Positions 33,516 to 44,566 of a stretch of DNA of 64,000 nucleotides are shown here, one piece after another. Each line of letters starts with the position of its first letter. The stretch's first letter is position 1. The position numbers and the translations under genes are program-made. The stretch lies in assembly GCA_018398575.1 (NCBI GenBank), contig JAGTXZ010000021.1, positions 62,001-126,000 on the forward strand. Direction: 5' to 3'. Source of the stretch: Ampelomyces quisqualis (taxonomy: Eukaryota > Ascomycota > Dothideomycetes > Pleosporales > Phaeosphaeriaceae). The notes beneath the pieces were generated by a model. It was not told the origin of the DNA. It was given only the letters and a program-made list of their open reading frames with translations, and made no database searches.

Positions 33516-33709
33516 GCATTGTTTATATTATCTGATTTTTATGGTATAGCATTGCATTTCCGTGACGTTGGGATAGGTCGGCCCTAACTGGAGTTTAAGC
33601 GTTTTGTTTGTTGAGTCCTTGTATATAGACAACTGTATCACTATTCACATGGCCGGCGTATATTAAAAGCAATCCCCGGAATGATTGTGTAATGAATACC
33701 TAGGCAGGC

Positions 33710-35660
33710 ATGATTGGAATGGGACATTTCCTGCGCTATCCATCTACCGTATTCAATAAATACGGCTTACAATGGTTCATAACCTACATTCTCGCGCTCG
33801 CACTTCTCGCCGTACCTGCTCTAGCCCTCGAACTCGCTGCAGGAGACGCCTCTCGTGGTGGGACCGTCACTGCGTTCAACAAAATATCCCGACGTGTACG
33901 AGGAACAAGCTTTACACTGAACTAGGTAGGATGAGTGGTGAGTATCTACTTGATCCCCATCATTGCGTAGGAAATAGTCTTTTTTCACAAGAGCTTCGAG
34001 CGTCCGTTGCCGTGGGCTGGCGACACAGAGAATTACCTCTTGTACGAAGCCACTGGGGCAATACTGCCCGACACGTCGAGAACATGGCTTGATTGCTCCA
34101 TAAACAACTCCCACGGCCGCCTAGTGGGCTGGAACCCGTTTCCATTTTTTCCTCGTGTGGTTGTGTATTTTCCGTCGCACGCGGTGGACTGGGCGCGTCA
34201 TGTCCTTCACCATGGGCAAGCCGCTCATCGTCACCGTCATACGAGTCGGTCGCGGCGCGTCGCTGCCAAATGAACGCCATGGCATGAAATTTTACTTGGC
34301 GCTCCGAACCGCTGAGCGGGACGGGAATTTGCTGTCAGCTGAGTAGTTTACTCCACCGGTGTCGGGTCCAAGAGTCTACACTGCGTACGCATCGTACACT
34401 CACCAATCCGCCAATGCCGTGCCGGACGCGGTCATCTTGGTCTTCACGAACGCGTTTCTAGAGGCGTCGCTTGCCTTTGCGGCGTTTGGTGTTGTGGGTT
34501 TCATGGGCCTGACGCTTGATGCGGAAAGTCCTATGGGGAGGTACAATTTGGGATTTATGACCTACCTGGAAGCATTCGTGCACATGCCTGGCTCGAATTT
34601 CTGGTCCGCACTGTTCTTTCTGACACTCGCGGTCGTGGGCGTGATTTCAACGTTCGTCATGCTCGACGCTTTCATGACGCTGATCATGGACGCGGCAATG
34701 GCTCGGAGCAAAGGCCGGATGGAGATGTGGGTATTGACTGTGCTTGTTTTCGTTGTGTTCCTCGTCTCTCTGCCCAACTGCACACAATTCGGATACTTTT
34801 ATCTTGACGGTATCGATCGCTGGATCAATAATACTGGCTTAGTGTTCGTCTTTCGGGCAGAGTGTGTCAGCGCTACCACGCTTCGAGGATGTGGTTGATC
34901 AAACTGGTTTGCCGGCATATGTTACCTACAACACTGGCTTCCTTTGTGCTCCGCTATTGAGCCTCATCGTTGGGTACACAGTTAATGTAGGGGCTGGTGC
35001 GGGCGTGGGTTTCGGTATCTTCGCGGTCACCTTGATTGGATCGCTCTTCGTTGCGAAGACTCCTACTGCCAAGGTTACTGTCAGGCTCTTTGCAGGATTC
35101 GGATACGCGGCGAGGCTATATTATATCGCCTTTTACTCTGTAACATTGCTCTGATGGAGTACTGATTGTTCGAACGCTAACAAATTCAAAGGGCAACCAA
35201 ATCCGTCATGACTTGAATGCCGTCATCGGCGGTGGGGAAAATTGGTCTTTACCATTCTTCTGGGCGCCTTTACTCCGCTACTTCTCTGGTCCCATACTTG
35301 CCATCAACCTCAGTCTCGCATACGCTAGCTTAGATCAGCTCAAGCACGATGCTCTGCATGTCATGGGCTTCATCGACCATTTCTTGCTTGTCTGGTGTAT
35401 AGTCGGCTTCATGATACCGAACTGGCTCGACGTGTTCATCATTTCAGAGAGACAAGATGACTGGAATCAGCCCATCGCTCCTGGTATCTTGCGCAATACT
35501 ACTGAATGAGAATTTTGGAGTCGCTCGGAGTCTGGTCCTTTCATCTGATGTGACTGAAGGGGAGAAGAAGGGTTCCGTGGATGAGCATACGCCGGACCGA
35601 AGTCTGAGGCGCACAAGTACCAGCTTCCTGAGGGAGAACAATACGATCAGCAGACTGTGA
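33710..35660 (+). pseudogene. SLC6/SNF-type (sodium:neurotransmitter symporter family) transporter pseudogene
   Basis: Fragments in order match the fungal SNF/SLC6-like family: GMGHFLRYPSTVFNKYGLQW at the start, then LALELAAGDASRGGTVTAFN, SFERPLPWAG, SFTMGKPLIVTVIRVGRGAS, YTAYASYTHQSANAVPDA, FGYFYLDGIDRWINNTGLVF, GLPAYVTYNTGFLCAP and NWSLPFFWAPLLRYFSGPIL. The frame is broken by stops at 33923, 33932, 33968 and 34344 and by frame changes near 34100-34150 and about 34850-34870; the segment before YTAYASY is shortened. A normal intron (gtaaca...aaag, about 35144-35191) is still recognisable between FYS and GNQI. A C-terminal tail in another frame continues to about 35660. The first exon is not visible. 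The gene lies 550 bp from a RIP-saturated transposon. Confidence 0.85.
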
Positions 35661-35734
35661 GCTGTTGTAGTTGCTGGTTTCGTATAGCAGAAGCAGATAA
35701 TTCCTGGGTGTTGGGGCAGAAGCTTAGTCTTTCT

Positions 35735-36123
35735 TTCTTCGTTAATCGCCTCCAACCCCACACCCAAGGCCGCAGCAAAGCGTGCCCCCAAGGCCCCCAA
35801 ACTCTGATTGAAGCAAGAGGTCGTGAACCCTACCAACGTGGCCGGTACCAAGCGTACTCGTGCGGCAACCAATGACGACGACAACGACAACAGCGAGGTC
35901 TCCAAGCATTCTAGAAGGTTGGTCAAGGGAAAGAAAGTAGCGGTCTAGAAGAAGGCTTCCAAGGCCAAGTCTAAGCCGGTCCATCTCTTATGATGCAGAA
36001 GATGAGCTCGGAACTGCTGATGTCGCTGACGCCACCAACGACGATGCCGCTGCTGACGACGCCGCTGTCCCAGATGCCATTGACTCCAAGTACACTGGTC
36101 GCAGCGGTCTCGGCTACAAGTAA
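35735..36123 (+). pseudogene. Decayed Lys/Ala- and Asp-rich reading frame
   Basis: A plus-strand frame reads like a low-complexity nuclear protein (AAAKRAPKAPK, GTKRTRAATNDDDNDN, KKASKAKSKP) but is cut by TGA at 35805 and TAG at 35946. A second frame then gives DAEDELGTADVADATNDDAA and ends SKYTGRSGLGYK before TAA at about 36121. This looks like one small gene with two nonsense changes and a frameshift. Family not recognised. Confidence 0.5.
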
Positions 36124-36209
36124 GTCATCGTCAACGTGAATACATGGTAGCATGAAAGAAAGATGGAGCGACTGAGGCCCAGTACGGTTGGATACTCTGA
36201 TGACTGCAG

Positions 36210-36226
36210 ACTCCGCAACAAACAAA
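36210..36226 (+). repeat. Left terminal inverted repeat of the RIP-degraded element
   Basis: ACTCCGCAACAAACAAA; it pairs with 40109-40125 with one transition difference. Confidence 0.7.
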
Positions 36227-38040
36227 TCAAACAAATATGGCCACCCATATTTGTTTGTTTATTAAAGCTTAGCACCCAGCCCATATTTGTTTGTTTGTTT
36301 AGTGTTTTAGAGCTTGTATTTTATTTAATTAACAAATATTTAGTAAAAGTCTTAGCGTTTGTATATACAAGTCTTAGCGCTATGTTTTTAGTATTTTAAT
36401 TAGCTAGCAGCTGCCAGACGCTTTAAGCGTTGCTCTAATTGTCTTTTACCTAGTTTTATATACTATACTTGCGTATAAAGTTATTATTAGTAATTACGTT
36501 GTTGCTGCTGTTGTTGCTATAGCGCTTGTATGTGTAACTAGCTTAGGTCTATAAGTGTATAAGCCAAAGGGCAGTAAGTAACTTACTACTAATAGCTTAT
36601 TATTTTAGCTTAAGTAGATTGCTAAGCTTACTAAAGAGCTACTTACAATTACAACTAGATACTAGAATTGTTAGTATATCTATTACAAAACTACTTAATT
36701 AGAAGTATTTTAAAGCTATTAAGATCTAATATTAGATAGCGTTGCTATTGTTATAATATATTGTTATACTCTAGCTTAGCTTATTTTTACGCTAGTAATT
36801 ATACTTATTACTACTATTATGTACTGTATAATTACAGCGCGCAGTAAAGGCTTTAATTACATTATCTAACGCGCCTATATAAGATAGTTATAGTAAAAAA
36901 GTTAGTAGCGCCTTCTTATATAACTACTATAACTCTTAGAATCTAGTATTTACAGCGCGTAGCTACCTATCTTTATATTTCTATAAGTTCTTATAGTAGT
37001 ATTTGTAGTATAAGTAGAGGTAAGTAGTAGCGTAGTATATTAGTAAGTTATTAAGCTAGTAGTAATACTTATTAGCTTTTGCCTAAGTGTTATAGAAATT
37101 AATATAGAGATAATCTACGCATATATATTAGCTAATAAACGCGCAAAATAGGCGTAATACTTGCCTTTAAGTACCTTATTATATGCGTTAAACACAACGT
37201 TAGTATATAGCTTAGCTAGCTTTTTAAGCTAATTAAGTAGATACTTAAATATAAGCAGAACTTTATAGATAGCTTTAAAGTTGCTACTATGTTGTTTACT
37301 ACGTCTCTCTAGGCGTTTTGTAGTAGTTTTAAGTAGTTTAAGGTATTATTAATACTTAGTAATAACTACTTAATCTGCTACCTAAAGCTTATTTAATCTT
37401 ATCTATACTAGTGTATTACTTTAAGTGCTACGCTGCTCCTTATAGGTAACGTAGCTTACGTGCTTCTTAATATAGAAATTAAAGCTGCTCTTAAGATAAG
37501 TTACCTACTTAAGAGCGCTGTAGTATAAGTTTTAACGCATAATAATAAGCTTAATTAGTTAAAGTATCTTAACGTGTATAGTAGTAGAAAAGTTATTGTT
37601 AGAAGCCTTTACGCACTTAGTAAACAAGGTGTACTACTATAGTATTTTAATATATATAATTATAAAAAGAAGTATACTAAAAGCGCTATTCTTACGCTAT
37701 ACTGCTATAAACGCTTCTTTGTTATAAGTGTACTTAACAGCGTTATTATACGCGTTCTTGTTGTTGCTAAAGAGCAGCGCTTATCTAATAAGATTAATAG
37801 TATAAAGGCTATAGTAGAAGCGTTAGTAAGTTAGGTTAAAGTTGCTAAACTTATAAGCTACTACTACAATTATAGTGTTATTGTTACTAGCGTTATTAAG
37901 TATAAAGTAGCCTAGTGTATATAACGTAATTCTATACGCCTATAGAGTTATAACAATAGCTACTGCAATTGCCTTACTTATATAGGCACTATTAAGTTAT
38001 AGTAGAGTAATAGGTAAGTCTTAGATTATACCTAATGCTA

Positions 38041-38889
38041 TACGTTAGGAAAACACAACATTAGTAACATCTGCAACATTAGCGACACTGTTAGAACAGT
38101 TAACTAGACAGTTCTTGACTGTACTTAACTGTCCCTAGGGTCCCCTATTTGTTCTAGCTGCCTAATTAGACTAAAACGCTCAAATTAATCCACCTGATCC
38201 ACTGGACCCACCTGCCCCACCTGCGCAATTACGTAATTATTCTAAAAACCTAAAATATAGAGCTTAATTCCCTCTTTAAAACGCACTATTTAGAATTTTT
38301 ATAGCTGCTCTAGTTGCTAAGATGCACAGCAGTAAAGTTTGTAACTTTTTAATGTTCTTTGCTAAGGCTTGTTTTCGCTAAAGCTCTAGCACTTTAACTA
38401 GATAATATATTATATTTTTTATTAAAGAAATAGTAACTAAAGTGCAGATTTTACTCTAGAACTTTTTATTATATTATATTGTGATGCAGGCGCGTAGATC
38501 TGTTGTGTTGAACGTACTTAAAAGTTTTTTTAAAAAAGTTTATAACTTCAACGCGCTATATCTCAATAACTAGAGCAGCTACAAAAATTCTAAATAGTGC
38601 ATTTTAAAGAGGGAATTCCGCTCTATATTTTGTATTTTTAGGTTACTTACGTAATTATAAAAATACAGCAATACAGTTACGTGAGTAAAATTGGCGACAT
38701 TAGCGACACTAGCAACTCTGTTAGATCTAGCAACACAGGCAACTTGCTGTCAGGTTGCTGTTAGGTTGCTAGCAACTAGAAGTAAGTAGAGTAACTTTGG
38801 CAAATTGTCTAGTAGACAGTATTGCTGTTAGGTAGCTGCGGGTCGCTGCAACTAGGCTAACCAGACAAATCTTAATTTTTCCTAACGTA
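38041..38889. mobile_element. Nested non-autonomous TIR element, little affected by RIP
   Basis: Inside the RIP block, this 849 bp segment starts with TACGTTAGGAAAA and ends with its inverse TTTTCCTAACGTA. Flanking TA could be a Tc1/mariner-like target duplication. Unlike the surroundings it keeps many CA and TG dinucleotides in its outer parts (for example 38054-38230 and 38690-38870). It has no coding frame, so it looks like a MITE-type passenger that inserted into the larger element. Confidence 0.7.
38227..38658. repeat. 432 bp imperfect palindrome with arms of about 95 bp
   Basis: The left arm, about 38227-38320, and the right arm, about 38563-38658, are inverse complements: both contain AATTACGTAA at the outer end, then an ATATAGAGC block, AATTCCCTCTTTAAAA, and GCACTATTTAGAATTTTT with CTGCTCTAGTT near the inner end. 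The spacer is about 240 bp and AT-rich. Confidence 0.8.
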
Positions 38890-40108
38890 GCAAAGTAAGT
38901 AATAATTCTAAAGAACCCTTACATTTTACTCTTTGTTATCTAGCTATTAAAGCTTATATATATCTTACTAGCAGTACTAAATAAGGTGTAGACAACTTAT
39001 AGGCGTATAGTATAAAATAGTTATATTACGTATATAGTAATACTGCACAGAGATTACTATAACGCGCCTTTTACCTCTTTACTTACTATATAAAAAAGTT
39101 TATAAGTTAAAGCCTAAGTAATAACTTCTATAGGCAAGTTGTTATTAAGTAGCTATAATACTAACGCGTAGTAAAAGCGTTAGACGTTAAAGTTACTTAT
39201 TGCGTTAGCTGCAGCTTATAATACTTTAAAGCTACTTATAATTACTTTATAAAGTAATAGCTACTTACTTAGGCGTTTTAGTATAGTTATTAGACCTGTA
39301 TAGCAAAGGTTATAGCCTTTTATAGGTTAAGTAAGGTAAGTAGTAGTAGAAAATGTAGCTTTTAAACAGTTAATAATAATAAGTAGTGCTTTATGTATAT
39401 AACAGTATTTACATACCTAAAATAAGTGTATAAGTTAGTCTATACACATAACGCAGTATTTATGCGCATATACTTAACTTTATAGGCGCTAGAGCTGCTT
39501 TAATAGCTTAATATATTAACTTTTAAGCTAATTCTAATTAAGCCTATTAAAGTTATTACTTCTATTATTAATATAGCTATCTTTAGAAGTTTTAGTTGCT
39601 ACAATAGAGGCAGTACTAGCGTAGCTACCTTTAGTAGGCGTAGACAGTAATTCTTAAGGCTGTAACTTAAGCAACTGCCTCTTCTACGCTTAAGATAGTA
39701 TTAGAGGTAGTAGTAAAGTTACTAAAATTCTTAATTGTTTTAAGAAGGTTGTAAAAATGTTTAACGCGCGTGTACGCTTTTTTGCTGCTTATAAAGACAT
39801 AGTAGTAGGTGTTATAATACTTTACTTGTCTGTTAATAGAGGCGTTAGCGTCTATAGATAAAAGGGCTAGCGTTATTAGAGGTAAGTTTAGATAGCTAGT
39901 TATGTAGAACTTTAAAACACTAAAATTAACGCAATTACAATACTAAAACTTAGCCTAAAACTAGCTATATATTAAAACAACTAAATATTTAGCAAATATT
40001 TAGTAAATATTAGGATTTTTATATTTGTTTGTTTAGTAAAATTAGCTATCTATATTTGTTTGTTTAATTAATTACAAATTAAACAAACAAACAAATATTT
40101 AATTTAAG

Positions 40109-40125
40109 TTTGTTTGTTGCAGAGT
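40109..40125 (-). repeat. Right terminal inverted repeat of the RIP-degraded element
   Basis: The reverse complement reads ACTCTGCAACAAACAAA and pairs with 36210-36226. Confidence 0.7.
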
Positions 40126-40427
40126 ATAGATAACTAGACATTGTCGTTGGTAGTTATGCAGGATAGAATCTGCCAAATCTACATAGTACACAGCACAACA
40201 AGTGCGTATGACTTGCTCCTGTGTGTTATTTGTTGTTACCATTTTCACGACTCGCCTTGTCTGATGCAAAAAGTCGTCGCGCTTGAAATGTGCAACAAAG
40301 TAATACACACCAAGTCGTTTTTAATGAGCTTCAGCACAACTATTCAAAAGCTTAATAAGATGAATACAATTGACCCTTCAAGAAACTTCGTTTGTCATCC
40401 CCTAACACTGGTGACTGCTTCTCAGAT

Positions 40428-42437
40428 CTAGTGCGCAAACCTAAAGTCCAACCTCTTCATGCCTTCATCCTTTGTGCTAACAATATAATCATCCTGCTCC
40501 TCTTTCGTCATCGCATTCCACTGCTTCTCTTTGACACTATTGCGCCAGATATAAAATGCTTTGACCAGGTAAAACAAAACGATATTGAAGCTGCAAATGC
40601 CAAGCAGGATCTTGTTTCCGCGGCGATACAACGGCTGATCGTCGTCGCGATAGATGTTCGTTGCGATTATATTCCCCGACTGTACGAACATGTTGTAGAA
40701 TGCTGCACTGACGGCGCGCGTGCGGACGGTGTTGCTATTCTTTGCGTTCCAGCCGACCAGGATGGCGTGACAGTAAGGATAACTCAGGAGCCCGGTCAGT
40801 AAGGCGTAACGCAGCCATGAGCTGGCTGATGCGGGGATCACAACAAGCGCGATGAGCCAGGGGAAGATCCAGAGGTTGGAGAAACTTGCAATGATGGAGC
40901 GCTCTTTGAATTTCTCCGATAGCCATGTAAGGATGAGAAGTTGCACGGCGTAAAGAAACTGCGAGGGGATTGCGAGCAGGTTTGCCTGGAAAACTGAGAA
41001 TCCGAGTCGGCGGAGAATGTAGGATAGATAGGTGGCGGGGGGAGCTGGAGGGACTAAAGTAGAGGTTCAAAGTTAGCGTGCGGCCCGTCAGTGCATGTGG
41101 TTTTCCGGCTACGATCTGACTCTATGCTGGAAGGATCGAACTCACTATAAACACAGAGTCCTATTAAGTAAAGCGGCCACTGTTCCCAGTCTGAACACAC
41201 TTTCCAGAGCTGACGAAGTCCGACGGCTTGGCGGTTGTTCATGTCGCCTTTGGATGGGTCATCCCGGAGGATACGGTTCACAAGAATCTTTTCCTCATGC
41301 TCATTGAACCACCCGTTTTTGCCTCGGAACCAGTGCTTCGTTTGGCATGCGCCTGGTGGCATCAAACCGTAGGAGAAGACACCAATGACCAAGGTGAGAA
41401 GACCCTCAAACAGAAACCTGTTGGTGTTGGTCGGAAACTCAAGTAAGACTCTTCGTTATACTCACAGGTACTGCCATCCACTCCAGCCGTTCAGACCGCG
41501 CATTTGCAAGATGCCAGCCGCGAGCAGAGACCCAACAATATTGCATGTGCTCAGTGCTGTCCAGAACCACGCCAAGCGAAGCGGCAGTTCATTAGATTTG
41601 AAGAAGTAAGTAAGCCAAAGAACAATGTCACTAATGGCCTCATCAGCCGCTGCTTGAGGAATATTTGGGCAAATACTAACGGGATGAAGCCCCCCATAAG
41701 GAGACCAAGCAGGCAGCGCAGTGTATAGTACTGAGCTTTGGTCTGTAGCGCACATTGTGACGCGCTAACAATGGACCAAGCGCAGATAATAGTTGGGATC
41801 CATCAATTCGCGAGTCAGCAATAGTGCAGGTTTCCGAACGCATAAGGCATACCGATCAGCACCAAGCTTCTTGCTAATGAGACCACTAGGAAGCTCGGCA
41901 AACAGGAACGAAGCTAGAAATATCTAGGATGAAGTGAGTCGCTGGTCATGCTTGTATGTTTGGTTGAGGACATACCGTTTGACCATAGTTGAAGTCATTG
42001 GTGTTCATGTCTGCCCTGGCGTCAGCACGTTTCGAGCAGTCCGGTGAATGTTTACATACTCAGCTCCTTGAGCATGTTATGTGATATGGCTCGGTTGATG
42101 TTCTTGCGGTTCAAATCCAACGAGATGAACATTACCCATGCCCATATCGTGATTTTCCAATCGAGCTGTGATACATCAGCCATAACCGCACCGTCGCTAG
42201 ATGACTACACACCTTGCGGACAAGTCGCTTCTCCTCCGCCCCAGTCCACGTGTAGCTCGGATCGAATCGGTGGCGTCCTTCGTATTCAGCCTTGTCGTAA
42301 ACCTCGCGCCAATACTGTGCTGTAACACAATCCTTGAAGACATGATCGTCTGCAGAAATCTGCGACGATGAATCGTTGTTTGAGTCCAATGCTTTCGTAA
42401 CGGGTGCCTGCTTCTTGGTGGGAAGTAGTGTTGCCAT
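40428..42437 (-). CDS. MFS allantoate-permease (Dal5) family transporter
   Basis: An eight-exon model: 42437-42213, 42165-42060, 42010-41976, 41923-41853, 41803-41681, 41630-41466, 41417-41146, 41053-40428, total 540 aa in frame. The N-terminal cytosolic part ends SYTWTGAEEKRLVRKLDWKI, typical of the family. Further signatures are NMNTNDFNYGQT, FAELPSGLISKKLGADRW, then TLRCLLGLLMGGFIP and SNELPLRLAWFW. The C-terminal half contains YILRRLGFSVFQANLLAIPS and NTVRTRAVSAAFYNMFVQSG. Members import allantoate, nicotinate, pantothenate or related anions; the substrate here is unknown. Intron 4 (41804-41852) lacks an AG acceptor where the conserved DRWIP frame resumes (see findings), so expression of a full protein is uncertain. 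Confidence 0.82.
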
Positions 42438-43339
42438 GGTGGAACGATTCGCTCACGGGGTTTCTATGGGATAATTAAGTCTCAGAGTACAGTAGCAGTA
42501 TCGTGCGGCTGGGCTATACATCAAACGCCTTCTAGGAGACCTTATATAGAACTGGAGATGGATTTTTTTGACAAGCTAAGAATGGTGCAACCATGGGAGT
42601 GACTGACAACATCGCTTGGACTACGTCCACGTTCTGTCTAGACAAGGCGCAGAAGAATCGAACGCTGTGCCGCTCGTCTCTTTGATAAAGAAATCAAGCT
42701 GAGTGATTGGACTGGGGGCTCAACCGAAGTGTCGGTCCACGCCCCAGTCTCTTCCAAAAAGTGGACAGGAGCCATTGTGGCGTCATGACAGCTGGGCACC
42801 ATCACTCTTTGGTCGATATTCTCAAAGTCGACTACTCTGCCCCTACCGAGTGGAGATCTTCTAGCGTAAAAGCGGGACCAGAACCCAAGGTACTTGGACA
42901 ACTCTTGATCAAATCTTCAGCGTCCCAAAAGTAGGCGGTCCTTGGTGGTCTCCCATGATCGTGATCCGATTCACTGGCCATGATGAGCTGGACCGATTTT
43001 GCAAGACCCTCCAAGTCTGGTTTCTTGTACCAGCATAAACCACTGATCACGAAATTTCGCTGTCATGCGAATTTCGCCGGTGTGCGATAACGAACATGCA
43101 CCCCTGTGGGCACGTCAACTTGTCAAGAATTGCGTCAGGAACACCACTTCTTGGCCCTCACGGCTGATCGCACGGCAAACTGCATTACCAACATCAAATT
43201 AGAGAAAGTGACAGCGGGTCTTTACATTCCATTCGTTTTCGCACGCATGCGACATCAGGCCGTACATTTCACACTGCATATCTTCTTGCTGGATCCGATC
43301 AAGTACATCATACTAAACCACGAACCAACACCTACCTCT
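42438..43339. other. Intergenic, promoter of the Dal5-type gene
   Basis: About 900 bp with only short unsupported frames. Confidence 0.5.
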
Positions 43340-44566
43340 CTACCGATACACATAATCCCACTCGGGTTTCAGCCTCCCAAACCCTATCCGCGGCTCGTAC
43401 CCCTCCACACCATGTGCGCCCAAATCCCACACGCTGTAAACCCTCCTCAGAAACGCCGCGCCGACGAGTGCAAATCCACTCGCCCCGCTTGCATCAACAG
43501 GCGGCATGCACTGCCCACCAGGCCTCGTAAACTCATCGCCCCGAAGACTAAAACTCACGTCGTCGACCTCCTCCGCTTCGCCCAGCGTCAACGTAATCGC
43601 CCAGCTCGCGTTGAGATGCGCACACGTCATGCGCTCTTCCCCAGAGTATAATTTCGTCACGTTCCAGCCGAGATTGAAATACACGGCGTGGATGATTTCG
43701 TCGGGAAGAGAGAGTCTTCCCGCGCCCGTGTCGAAGACGGCGCGGCCGGCGCCAAACATGGGCCATGTGGTGTTTGCTTTTGGCCATGTTCCCGCGGTGA
43801 GAGACGTAGTAGGGAGTTTTCCGTTGATGATTTGGACAGTCGAGTTTGGTAGGTTGGGGTGCTGGGCTACGAGTACGTTTACGCTGGGCAGCGGTGCGCG
43901 CCAGAGTTGATATGCGTCTTCTTTGCGCAGCGGGGCGTAGATTGTTTCCCCGTCGACGTACTTGTTCTCGCGGCTGGATCCGAGTGTCAAGACGCCGTTT
44001 TGCGGGCCCGTGTCGTTGAGATTGGTCCCGTAGAATAATCCGAAGCGCGGGGCGTCAAGGCTAGATTGCTGCAGCAATGTCTCGACGAGCGTGGATGTGT
44101 TGGGCTCGGCGATGGAGGAGAAGCCGAGACCGAGGAAGCCGTCGGACGTGATGAAGCGCCATGTACTGGTGTTTGCGGAGAGGAAGGTTTGATTCCATTC
44201 TAGACCAGTGTCGTCTCCTGGAACACTGAAAGTATCCTGGTAGATTTGCCCAGAAACATCGCCGCCCAGAAAGGGAATGGTGGCAGGGATATCGAGATCC
44301 ACGCTTGTGGATGAGGCGGAGGCATTGTATGGCTGGCGTGTATAATATGGACTACTTCCATCTGGACAAGAAGATTCTGTGCAGTCCGTGTTGATGAGCC
44401 ACGATGTTGACGAGCCGGTATCGAGGAGTAAATTGTGTTCTTTGGGCGGCGAACCGATGTTAAATTTTACCGACGCATAAGTATTCCTGATTTCAACAGG
44501 AAGATCGAGTACGGCTGCAGATATTGGGACAGCGAGAGCCAGAAGCAATTGACATTTCTGGGCCAT
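43340..44566 (-). CDS. Secreted pepsin-like aspartic protease
   Basis: A single-exon 408 aa protein from the ATG at 44566. MAQKCQLLLALAVPISAAVL is a good signal peptide. The A1 fold is marked by NIGSPPKEHNLLLDTGSSTSW (first catalytic Asp, about residue 49), the GFLGLGFSS flap-following motif and FDTGAGRLSLP (second Asp, about residue 279). The second motif reads DTGA rather than the usual DTGT/S. Several N-glycosylation sequons (NAS, NQT, NTST, NDT, NTT, NAS) support secretion. There is no visible propeptide of normal length, and the C-terminus lacks an obvious GPI signal. The family degrades extracellular protein at acidic pH. The frame is open upstream to 44920, but that extension has no signal peptide. 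Confidence 0.9.
   Translation of the reverse strand: MAQKCQLLLALAVPISAAVLDLPVEIRNTYASVKFNIGSPPKEHNLLLDTGSSTSWLINTDCTESSCPDGSSPYYTRQPYNASASSTSVDLDIPATIPFLGGDVSGQIYQDTFSVPGDDTGLEWNQTFLSANTSTWRFITSDGFLGLGFSSIAEPNTSTLVETLLQQSSLDAPRFGLFYGTNLNDTGPQNGVLTLGSSRENKYVDGETIYAPLRKEDAYQLWRAPLPSVNVLVAQHPNLPNSTVQIINGKLPTTSLTAGTWPKANTTWPMFGAGRAVFDTGAGRLSLPDEIIHAVYFNLGWNVTKLYSGEERMTCAHLNASWAITLTLGEAEEVDDVSFSLRGDEFTRPGGQCMPPVDASGASGFALVGAAFLRRVYSVWDLGAHGVEGYEPRIGFGRLKPEWDYVYR

Larger units (their letters stand above)
36210..40125. mobile_element. RIP-degraded DNA transposon with terminal inverted repeats
   Basis: This 3.9 kb block is extremely AT-rich, with TA everywhere and CA/TG scarce while GC and CG steps persist, the pattern of repeat-induced point mutation. 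No frame of 60 codons survives inside. The ends are inverted copies: left actcCgcaacaaacaaa at 36210, right (reverse complement) actcTgcaacaaacaaa ending at 40125. Subterminal atatttgtttgttt repeats occur on both sides. Removing the nested element leaves about 3.1 kb, a size suiting a class II transposon; the superfamily cannot be read because the transposase is destroyed and I see no clear target-site duplication. Confidence 0.8.

Noticed and set aside
36210..40125. Possibility that the AT-rich block is a centromere fragment or mitochondrial insertion
   Set aside because: Inverted terminal repeats, RIP-like dinucleotide bias and abrupt edges fit a degraded transposon; no mitochondrial gene is readable.
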